Below, piece by piece: positions 1 to 6,877 of a stretch of DNA of 12,808 nt. The position numbers and the translations under genes were made by a program. Each line of letters starts with the position of its first letter. The stretch's first letter is position 1. The notes beneath the pieces are model-generated. The model had not been told where the DNA came from and did no database searches. It was given only the letters and a program-made list of their open reading frames with translations. This DNA comes from Cytidiella melzeri (Eukaryota; Basidiomycota; Agaricomycetes; Polyporales; Irpicaceae): the NCBI GenBank assembly GCA_022592445.1, contig JABYQR010000669.1, forward strand, positions 1 to 12,808. The letters run 5' to 3'.

Positions 1-480
1 ACAATGCTTTCACCAGCTATCAGACTTTGTTGAAGTTGCTAGCCCAGTAAAGACCAAGTTAGTATTTGTACTACCAGCTATATAGTACAAGAGGGGGTGG
101 CTTACCTAGCCCAGTAAAGACCAAGAGGTCGAGATGGGGGGCTAGGAGCGTACATGTAGCAGTATATATAGACTTCAGGGATCTGCGCACAGACCATGTT
201 GAGGGCAGGCTTTGCAAGAAGCCGCGTGAACAAAGAACAAAAGAACTACCTAAAGGAAAACAATAGCTATTGTCTAGACCTTGCCAAGAACTCTACTCGT
301 GAGAGGATCTATCTAAAAGGAGACCAACTATTGTATTCCATTCCCACACCTGTGAGAACATCCTTCCATAAAGAGAACAATAGGGAAAGAACAATAAGGA
401 GCCCATGTGAACGGTATCTATGACATCAAACCCTAGCTATGGGCTGAGCCATGTGCTTGTAGCCATGTGGTCTTACTTAA
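1..480. other. Left flank without a recognisable gene
   Basis: I find no convincing coding region here. The two short forward open frames have no recognisable motif and overlap in different frames. What can be seen is a diverged direct repeat near the left edge (listed separately), a TATATATA stretch at 163-170, and A-rich sequence with recurring AGAACAATA-type words around 365-395. A TATA-like stretch beside repeats would suit the remains of an LTR or a transposon end, but I cannot find paired ends or a target duplication, so that stays a guess. Confidence 0.4.
12..125 (+). repeat. Diverged direct repeat pair, about 67 bp period
   Basis: The 20-bp word CTAGCCCAGTAAAGACCAAG occurs exactly at 39-58 and again at 106-125. 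A shorter shared word, CCAGCTAT, precedes each copy (13-20 and 74-81), so the unit appears to be a tandem duplication of 61-67 bp whose middle has diverged. Its function is unknown; it could be a subterminal repeat of a transposon or an LTR enhancer repeat. Confidence 0.7.
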
Positions 481-1078
481 GCTAAGTCACATGCCAGTGT
501 GACGTAGTAGCAAGTAATGTGACCGTGTGGAGCGTCTAAGCCACGTGATACAGGCACTTAATAGACGTGAAAAGGGAGTTTATGCAGAGAAGGTTGCAAC
601 TGGGTTGCAGCCCGGAGTTTTACAGATAAAAACAAGAGGTAAATTGCGAAAATTAAGGGCTAGTCGGGTCATACACGACAGGGCGCACTGTCACCGTGAG
701 GAAACCAGCAGCCTCAGGAGGTACTGCAACCGTTACTGTGAGGGGCTGTGAGAATGTCAGTGATTGAGCAAAGCCTGAATATTGCAGAGGGCTTACCACT
801 GAGTCCAATGCGCGTGATAAGCCGTGGATTTCGATCCACAAGGGAACACGACGGAAGTCGTCAGCCCCTTTGCCGTGTTGGTGCGGTCCAGCATTGACCA
901 TGAAAACGGTTGCCATGGTCGAGGAGAGTGGGAGATGTGGAGAGGGCTGGCAACGCTGACCAAAACGTTGACAGAGGGGAGAAAGCCAACACCAAGGGAG
1001 TTCGCATGGTCACGTGCACTTCTCTGTTGATCTCAAACGCATCAATGGGCTTGTACAGTCCTCTCCTTTCCCTACGAC
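481..1078. other. Non-coding region upstream of the transposase gene
   Basis: No gene is supported here. Visible items are CACGTG boxes at 542-547 and 1011-1016, a near repeat of a TGTCACCGTGAGG-like word (about 689-701 and 731-743), a 6-bp hairpin with a TTCG loop at 824-839, and a pyrimidine-rich stretch around 1058-1075 of the kind often found near fungal transcription starts. It probably contains the promoter of the transposase gene and perhaps the left end of that transposon, but I could not find terminal inverted repeats. Confidence 0.4.
824..839. other. Perfect hairpin with TTCG loop
   Basis: GTGGAT (824-829) and ATCCAC (834-839) are exact inverted repeats around TTCG (830-833). It resembles a tRNA T-arm at first sight, but the loop is too short and no acceptor, D or anticodon arms surround it. 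It may be chance. Confidence 0.5.
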
Positions 1079-1192
1079 ATGTGCACGAAGCTTGAGGAAC
1101 ATTGGAAAAGGTGAGTAAAACAGTTACTGTCTTGTATTGCACAATCTGACCCAACTTACGTTGTGATTGTGCTACCTTTGCTCATCAGTCAG
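1079..1192 (+). other. Possible leader exon and first intron of the transposase gene
   Basis: A GTGAGT donor at 1111 and acceptors ending at 1188 or 1192 suggest an intron just before the ATG at 1194. If the acceptor at 1192 is used, an upstream ATG at 1079 (10 codons plus 2 nt) joins in frame to the ATG at 1194 and would add 11 residues to the protein. With the acceptor at 1188 this exon would be untranslated. The choice cannot be made from sequence. Confidence 0.35.
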
Positions 1193-1300
1193 CATGTCCA
1201 CAAATACTCTTGCTTATGGCTTAGACCCTACAGGTGCGTACTTCAAATTGGCTCTGTTTCTCTACACGCGTCAATAATTTCTACACTGTGTGGTCTATAG

Positions 1301-1804
1301 GCCCCAAGGACCAAGTGACACGCTTATTGTGTCCGAGCCCCACAAATGGTCTTCCACTCACAATGGCACGCCGCTACGCTCAGGGCCACGAATCTACAGC
1401 CTGGCAAAAGCAGCGCCTCCAGTACCGTCAGCAGCTACAACAGGCCAACATGGAGTGCGCGAAGCTGCAAGATACAGAACTACAGAGGCAAGAAATGCAA
1501 GGAATTGAAGAGTCTTCAGACATATCTCAGGAGGAAGGCCATCTGGTGAACACATCTCAAGATCCAGTCCCATTCCGTGAGCTCTGGCAACCCCAAAATC
1601 GTGAGCACAGTGTCGGCGTGCTAGAGGTGAAGGAGGAGGAGGAGGAGGAGGAGGAGGAGGAGGAGGAATTTGCTGCCAATAGTGCTGAGCGCGATGAGAC
1701 GTTAGATCTGGACTATGAGCTGTTTGAGGATGATTTGCAAGATGAGCACATAGGCAGCGCTATTGAGCAGGATACCATAGGAAAAGATGAGCCATCCTAT
1801 CTAG
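1301..1804 (+). pseudogene. Second exon: Gln/Glu-rich acidic N-terminal region of the transposase
   Basis: This exon is open throughout. It encodes a Gln/Arg-rich, probably helical stretch (about 1400-1500), then a strongly acidic stretch including twelve consecutive Glu (1633-1668) and a run of Asp/Glu up to the splice donor GTATGA at 1805. The acidic part is probably disordered. Splicing from 1233 to 1301 gives Gly across the junction and removes an otherwise open but unrelated 67-bp segment. Confidence 0.7.
1633..1665 (+). repeat. (GAG)11 trinucleotide microsatellite
   Basis: Eleven perfect GAG codons followed by one GAA make a twelve-residue poly-Glu tract inside the acidic region of the transposase exon. 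Length change in steps of three would keep the frame. Confidence 0.95.
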
Positions 1805-2811
1805 GTATGAGGTATTACATGATGGAAACGTCCTGCTAACAATTAATCATAGGCATACCAGTGTTTTCACACTCAAGTCAGCCATCTGCTCAGGATACAT
1901 TATTCTTTCCATGGCCGTCCAAGTCAGTAAGTAGGAGTGAGATCCTACAGTCAGATAGCTACTAATCTCCATCAGCTCTTTCTCACAGACCTCTTGTTAA
2001 CATCTCTGCATCTGCAGTTCTCGGATGCACAAATCAGTGCAATGCTCAGATGGGCCAAGGCGTTACACGCACGTGACGTTCCAACCTTGTACGCTATCAA
2101 GAAAATGTGCCAGGACATCCGTCGTCTGGTTAGAGATCCCACAAAAAAAGTTGTCAGTCCTAGCGGCAATATCTTCTACATCAATGATATTGGGGTTGCA
2201 GCTGCAAAGGTATGGATTGCATATCTTGTAATCAAATCTCAAATCTCAATCTGAAGCTGTTTTAGGATTACGCAAATCCTTTGACTTGTTTTGCAATGTC
2301 CGACTTTCCTGAAGACCGTGGAGGGTATATGTCTGAAGCACAGCATGGTTTCAAGATGCTTCGCGATGGCCCTGAAGGCATTGTCACACCTGCTGTAAGG
2401 GTTGAAGGGAAGATCTTTTTCACTCAGGAGCTGCTTCAGCAATCTGACGCGTCCTATTTTATACTGGAGTGGTTCTTTGTGGATCGTTGTAGTTCACGAC
2501 GAGACTTAATCCCAACTGCTGGAGGCACACCAGAGACACTTACAGCATTAGGCCGTAGCGTGTCTTGGACTGAGGTAAGGTACATCTTCAATTGGATGTA
2601 TTTTTTCTCACTGGTTGATTAAATATAGCGTGGTTTTGCTGTGAGCAACCGACAGATGCTATGTCCTGTGGCTACCTTCAAGGTTTCCTTCGACAAATTG
2701 TATGGGTCATATCCTGAACATGCCCAGCTGTTCTCTGGTATGTCTCAATAAACCCACTTAGTGACTTTCTCACTTAACTTAATTTGCACAGATGAGTCTC
2801 GGAAATACACC

Positions 2812-2834
2812 AAAAAATGCCAAATCCCATTTGA
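2812..2834 (+). other. Frameshift in an A-run followed by in-frame TGA
   Basis: The exon enters in one frame (ending SRKYTKK) and the conserved continuation, MPNP then GRMCYAVPV, lies in the next frame. The switch falls at six A residues (2812-2817), as expected for loss of one A. In the new frame the codon at 2832-2834 is TGA; relatives carry Arg at the equivalent place, so CGA to TGA is the simplest cause. Confidence 0.72.
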
Positions 2835-3526
2835 CAACTTGCCAAGGGCAGGATGTGCTACGCTGTCCCAGTCATTGTGTTCATTGATGATGTTTCTGGC
2901 AATGTTTCAAAGCAGTGGAACAAGCATCATGTTGTCTACGCCTCTAACACAAACTTGCCACGGGAAATGATAGAAAAGGAATTCTCGGTCAAGTTTGTCT
3001 CATTATCACCACATGTGTCTCCAATAGAGCTTGCAAAGGCTGTCTGTGACTCCATAAAGTAAGTACAGTCCTGAATTCTGCTGCAGAAAAATTATACGGG
3101 TACTTTTTACTCACTTCTCAAATAGTTCAGCAGCTCAGAATGGTGTTGAGCCCTGGGACTGCAAGCATGACAAAGAAGTTTTGTTGCTTCCATATGGCTT
3201 CTTTTTTGGTGGCAAAAATCCAATGCAAGCAGAGGAATGCAGTCACAACGGGCTTGGTTGTAATCTCTTCTGCCGAACTTGCAAAGTTGGTGGGACCAAA
3301 GCTCATAAAGCCTCAGAAGAAGGCTTTCTTGAGCTATTCTCTGTATGTTTCTTTCTATTTTCTTTTTCAAGAGTCAAGGTTGGGAACCTGATTTTTTGTG
3401 CTACTGTAGGAAGGCCCACTTCGAACACCACATGAAACAGAGGCAGAAATTCGAAGACAGCTCAGCATGTCTGTTCTCCCTGGAGCTCAGAGCAAGATTG
3501 ACAGCGCACGTCAGGCTACTGGTGTT

Positions 3527-3580
3527 TGAGACTCAGGACTTCAAAGCATCATTCATACCTTGGTTGAGATGGGTAGATAG
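3527..3580 (+). other. Two nonsense codons in the ninth exon
   Basis: The frame that runs from the acceptor at 3409 to the donor at 3714 is clearly the conserved one (EGPLRTP at the start, NPLLGLAG at the end), but has TGA at 3527-3529 after GV and TAG at 3578-3580 after MGR. Each is one C-to-T step from a sensible codon (CGA, Arg; CAG, Gln). Confidence 0.75.
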
Positions 3581-4038
3581 CTTTGGAAGGCACGGCCAGA
3601 CAATTCCCAGGCATCTGAGGATGCAATACGAAAGCAGCTTGATACAGAGCTAGATCGCCTACTTCAGCCGCATTCCGTGGATGACTGGCGTAACCCATTG
3701 CTTGGACTAGCCGGTCAGTTTCCACAATATTCATGTTACCATTGATCTCATATATCATTCAAGGAGTTAACATTCACATGGATACACCTACTGAGATACT
3801 ACACACAGTGCTGCTAGGTGTTGTCAAGTACTTCTGGGGCCAGACTGTTCATATCATCAGAAAAGCAAAGTCGCTTGCTTTACTTGAAGCACGAATGGAG
3901 TCACTCGCGGTGCATGGCCCCAATCTCCCTGCGTTTGTTCCAGCATACATCTGCCATTACCATGGGGGTCTTATTGGAAAGCATTTCAAGAGCCTTGCTC
4001 AAGTAATGCCATTCCTCATTCATGACCTAGTTCCTCAG

Positions 4039-4043
4039 GATGT
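4039..4043. repeat. Target site duplication, left copy (GATGT)
   Basis: GATGT here matches 4699-4703 on the other side of the solo LTR. Confidence 0.88.
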
Positions 4044-4111
4044 TGTCACAGATTTTCAATGTTTCTACAAGACTTGCCTTACCAGGCAACGGTATTACTG
4101 GGAATATTTAA

Positions 4112-4155
4112 GCGCTTATCAGGCACTTATCAGGTGCTTATCAGGCGCTTATTTC
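4112..4155 (+). repeat. Four 11-bp tandem repeats in LTR U3
   Basis: Units are GCGCTTATCAG (4112-4122), GCACTTATCAG (4123-4133), GTGCTTATCAG (4134-4144) and GCGCTTATTTC (4145-4155), with a further partial GTGCTTATTC from 4158. Copies 1-3 differ by single bases. Position in U3 upstream of the TATA box suggests an enhancer-type repeat. Confidence 0.85.
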
Positions 4156-4260
4156 TGGTGCTTATTCTCAATGGCTATCAATTGATGCGCTGATGCGCTC
4201 CTTTCCTTATCTGTGTATCACATGAAAGAACTCTCTGGAACCTTGTGAAACATGCTGGAA

Positions 4261-4304
4261 CTATGATGTCATAGTATAGAACATTCCATTAGATGATGTC
4301 ATAG
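4261..4304. promoter_or_regulatory. Paired CRE-like palindromes in the solo LTR
   Basis: CTATGATGTCATAG at 4261-4274 is an inverted repeat (CTATGA/TCATAG around TG). GATGATGTCATAG recurs at 4292-4304. The core TGATGTCA differs by one C-to-T step from the ATF/CREB-type site TGACGTCA. Binding is inferred only from this likeness. Confidence 0.45.
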
Positions 4305-4528
4305 TTCTTAGAACCTTCTGGAAAAGTTTAGCCTTGTCTCAGAACAAGCTAGAACAAGTCTAGCCTTGGGACTGGATCATGGGGTCAGGTCATGGGGACA
4401 ATTGCTATTGGTTGATTATTGAAGTGGCACCACTAGGGCATAGGTCATGCTTAGTAAGGTAGATTACTTTGCTTACTCATGTAGGTATTAGGGGTCTTAG
4501 GGTAGTACCTGGGGTCCTCCCCTTCATG

Positions 4529-4575
4529 TATATATAGAGGCACTCCTGAGGGCATATCCCCTCAGTCTTATCCAC
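4529..4575 (+). promoter_or_regulatory. LTR core promoter: TATA box and likely start region
   Basis: TATATATAG at 4529-4537 is followed 31 bp later by CCTCAGTCTTATCCAC (4560-4575). Nearly the same word stands 30 bp after the TATA box of the other solo LTR, so it probably marks the transcription start and R region. Confidence 0.6.
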
Positions 4576-4698
4576 TCTGTTAAACCAGGACTACTCAGTA
4601 CCCACCAGTACTCCGCTCACCACCACTCTTACTCTCTATCTCATCACATCCCCCTCAAGTTAACCAACTTATCTGGTGAGTGTAGCATTACTGTTACA

Positions 4699-4703
4699 GA
4701 TGT
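4699..4703. repeat. Target site duplication, right copy (GATGT)
   Basis: Exact copy of 4039-4043; the transposase reading frame resumes from it. Confidence 0.88.
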
Positions 4704-4782
4704 ACTTGATGGATGGAATGTGATTGGAGAACTGGTTGTTCTTCTCTGGCATACAAGTATTGAGGACCAAGAAGTATACTTG

Positions 4783-4832
4783 GCATGTTTTATTTTATTT
4801 TTTGGTGTTGCACTATCTCATTGCTGCTGTAG
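4783..4832 (+). other. GC-AG intron in the transposase gene
   Basis: The coding match breaks after GAAGTATACTTG and resumes at GCCCATCTATCTAGG, so this 50-bp intron must start GCATGT and end TAG. All other introns in the gene start with GT. It may be a tolerated GC donor or a mutated GTATGT, in which case it is a further lesion. Confidence 0.7.
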
Positions 4833-5487
4833 GCCCATCTATCTAGGACCATTCAAGACCTTCTCAATATCACTGCAAAATGTGCACCGAGCATTCTCAT
4901 CACCAAGCCAAAATTCCACTTCCTAGTCCATCTTCCAGCATACATCCGCCATTTTGGCCCTGCCATTCACTTTTCGACAGAACGCTATGAGAGCTTCAAC
5001 CGCGTATTCCGGCTTTCATGCATCCACAGCACTCGGCAATCACCCAGTCACGACTTTTGTAAGACCTTTGCTGCACAGGACGCTGTCAAGCATGTGGCCC
5101 TTGGTGGATTTTGGTATGATGCCAAGAAGAAGACTTGGAGATCTGCAGGTCATGGAGTCCGGGACTACATGAGGGATCATCCAGAAGAGAAAGCACACCT
5201 GGGTTTTAAAGAAACCAAGCCTGTTATTTTTGGTATGATTCTGAAGATGTTACACTATCTCTGTGACTATACTGATAATTATGCTAGGATCTGCACACCT
5301 ACCCAAGTCACAGCAGAGACATTCAATGTCTGTTACATGGGCACAAACATACTCCTCAACAGCTACTAGCAGCTCACCCTCAGCTCAACTTGCTGCCCAT
5401 GGACTGGACACACGACGCTATTTCAAGGGTGAGTCTATGACTCTCATCAACGGCGATAAAGCTGTCACTGGGAAAGATATTTTTGTT

Positions 5488-5490
5488 TAG
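5488..5490 (+). other. In-frame TAG in the twelfth exon
   Basis: The exon reads open from 5288 through GKDIFV, then TAG, then YGDNQ up to the GTGAGC donor at 5506; the next exon (5565) continues in phase with YMFARVIEML. CAG to TAG would explain the stop. Confidence 0.7.
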
Positions 5491-5943
5491 TATGGTGATA
5501 ATCAGGTGAGCTATCTTAGTTTTGGTAAATGTTTCACTATCATTGAATCTTCTCCTGCTCTTAGTACATGTTTGCACGTGTTATTGAGATGCTGGTGCCA
5601 CTGGAAAATGTCTCCCAAGTTTCTCACATTTCTGTTCAGCTGTTCAAGATAGAGGACACAAGACATGAGAAGCTTCGAGTCCCTCAACTGACCTTGACAC
5701 AAGACACTGCCCTTGTCACACTCCAGGTATGTTAAACTCAATTGTACAGCTGTATGTTCTCAGTCAGGGATGATTGCAGGACATCATATGTGCAGTCAAT
5801 ACCCAGCACAATTGCACAGACTCGGACCCCAATGCATAGGAGTGACATTGCATCCCACTCGGCAAGAACGTACCTTCACCGAGCATTGTACCAAACAAAT
5901 TGCTCAGCATGCAGAGACACCTCATTTCTTACTCAATATCTAC

Positions 5944-5946
5944 TGA
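5944..5946 (+). other. In-frame TGA in the last exon
   Basis: The frame with RQERTF upstream and IHNYKQIAKALPSLL downstream is interrupted by TGA here. The original codon is not certain: CGA (C to T) or TCA (C to G) are both one step away. Confidence 0.65.
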
Positions 5947-6372
5947 ATTCACAACTACAAGCAGATTGCCAAAGCTCTTCCTTCATTGCTACGACAGGCT
6001 GAGCCAGTTATCCCTGACAAAGCAATTTTAGAAGTGCGCAAAGCAGCTGTGAAGCACATGGGAGCTCGAAAAGCTGCATCAAAAGCTGCACTTCTGTTAC
6101 AATCGGTCTTCACACCCTATTATTTTCCATTACTTCTTTGATTACCTTGATAACCAGTTATCTTCTTTTACAATTGCCTTGACGATCCAACTCGTCTTTC
6201 CTCCATCATTCCCTGATCCACATTGTCTCCGTTCAACACGGACTATTATGTTATCAGTTGCCTTCTGATGTCCATTCAAACCTCGGACTTAACTCCAATT
6301 GGTTACCATTACTTTGGTTCAACCCTCGGTCTTTCCATACCTCCGTTACCACTTCATCGGGTCCAACCCCGC

Positions 6373-6416
6373 CTATCCCCTGTTTCGGATCCAATTCCGT
6401 CTATCCCCTGTTTCGG
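6373..6416 (+). repeat. 28-bp direct repeat in LTR U3
   Basis: CTATCCCCTGTTTCGG occurs at 6373-6388 and 6401-6416. Related words of the form GGTTCAACCC occur at about 6317, 6359 and 6417, so the whole 6290-6440 stretch is a diverged repeat field. Confidence 0.75.
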
Positions 6417-6609
6417 GTTCAACCCCTTCTCCATTGATCTCTGCCTCATGTTTCCCCTTTCTATTGTTCCTTGTTTCCGCACCTTGACGGTCTTTTCTCT
6501 CATTGGCTTTCCAGAGTAGTGGCTGTTCTCTGTGCATTGTTCTTCCTTTCTGTTTCTCCGATTTGCTACCACTACCTCGGACTGGTCCAAAAGTAGTTAG
6601 GTCAACATG

Positions 6610-6654
6610 TATAAATAGCCGTTAGACATGGGGCTAGAACCTCAGTCTATCCAC
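6610..6654 (+). promoter_or_regulatory. LTR core promoter: TATAAATAG and likely start region
   Basis: TATAAATAG at 6610-6618 is followed 30 bp later by CCTCAGTCTATCCAC (6640-6654), the counterpart of 4560-4575. It points toward the small gene starting at 6878. Confidence 0.62.
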
Positions 6655-6877
6655 TTCGTATCAATATTCCTTCTGTTGAACCATCATCTGTCTGCCACTG
6701 TGCTTGACAGCGACCGCGCGGCCTAGACCATCATCAGACCTTGAGTGTAGCTACACCAGGGGGTTCTGACCTGACAACTTGTCCCTTGACGATAGTTGGT
6801 CTTAACAACTTCCAGCTTCCAGCACCACAAGGATCTCAACACCAATTACTCCAGCTGCGTTCAATGTGTCCAACGTC

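Larger units (their letters stand above)
4044..4698 (+). mobile_element. Solo LTR inserted in the tenth transposase exon
   Basis: A 655-bp block starts TGTCACAG and ends CTGTTACA, so the ends are inverted repeats matching at 7 of 8 positions and have the TG..CA form of LTRs. It is flanked by an exact 5-bp target duplication GATGT (4039-4043 and 4699-4703). Removing the block and one copy rejoins the host frame as LVPQDVLDGWNVIGEL, which is the family-like sequence. Inside are U3-type repeats (4112-4155), a TATATATA box (4529-4536) on the plus strand and a likely start region about 30 bp further on, so the LTR points the same way as the gene. No internal retrotransposon sequence remains, consistent with LTR-LTR recombination. 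Which LTR superfamily it comes from cannot be told from the LTR alone. Confidence 0.9.
6095..6776 (+). mobile_element. Solo LTR inserted near the transposase stop codon
   Basis: A 682-bp block starts TGTTAC and ends CTGACA, with TG..CA ends, and is flanked by ACTTC (6090-6094) and ACTTG (6777-6781), a 5-bp target duplication with one mismatch. Upstream the transposase frame reads up to KAASKAAL; downstream it continues VP and stops at TGA 6787-6789, so the insertion lies three codons before the natural stop. It contains repeated pyrimidine-rich words in U3 and a TATAAATAG box (6610-6618) on the plus strand. Base composition is poor in G on the plus strand in the first 500 bp. Similar promoter core and size to the LTR at 4044-4698 suggest a related retrotransposon family, though overall sequence is different. 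Confidence 0.78.
1194..6789 (+). pseudogene. Decayed multi-exon transposase-like gene (Tnp2/KDZ/Plavaka-like)
   Basis: Proposed exons: 1194-1233, 1301-1804, 1853-1926, 1976-2209, 2266-2574, 2629-2737, 2792-3058, 3126-3342, 3410-3713, 3764-4782, 4833-5232, 5288-5505, 5565-5726, 5764-6789. Two exons contain solo LTRs. All introns begin GT except one GC, all end AG, and phases agree throughout; the total is 1179 codons once LTRs and a 1-nt shift are discounted. From the N-terminus the product has a Gln/Glu-rich acidic region, a conserved region (RFSDAQ-like at 2018, then ANPLT and FPED motifs), a presumed DDE core opening with FIDDVSGN (2880-2903), a CRTC zinc-type motif (3271-3282), DTPTEILHTVLLG (from 3782) and FSTERYESFN (from 4971). 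I know this protein family from many Agaricomycete genomes, usually annotated hypothetical; assigning it to a Tnp2/KDZ/Plavaka-like superfamily is inference. Breaks: frameshift at 2812-2817, stops at 2832, 3527, 3578, 5488 and 5944, plus two LTR insertions. It cannot make a full product. Confidence 0.82.

Noticed and set aside
824..840. tRNA T-arm-like sequence
   Set aside because: The loop is only four bases when the stem is fully paired and no other tRNA arms can be folded around it.
653..1154. Minus-strand open frames of 87 and 97 codons upstream of the transposase gene
   Set aside because: They overlap each other in different frames, show no motif, and lie in sequence better explained as a promoter region.
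1290..1549. Two shorter forward frames overlapping the second transposase exon
   Set aside because: The frame kept is longer, acidic and Gln-rich, and joins in phase to conserved downstream exons; the others are shadows.
4112..4168. CRISPR-like repeat array
   Set aside because: Units are 11 bp, directly adjacent without spacers, in a eukaryotic LTR; it is a tandem repeat.
4048..4701. Six-base duplication ACAGAT as the target site of the first LTR
   Set aside because: It leaves ends without TG..CA and a poor protein junction. With GATGT as target the ends are TG..CA and the frame is restored, and the ACAG match is then explained by the LTR's inverted ends.
4954..5172. Forward open frame of 72 codons
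   Set aside because: It is out of frame with the exon 4833-5232, which carries the conserved FSTERYESFN and GGFWYDAKKK motifs.
6223..6590. Plus- and minus-strand open frames inside the second solo LTR
   Set aside because: They fall in U3 repeats with biased pyrimidine composition; no protein motif is seen.
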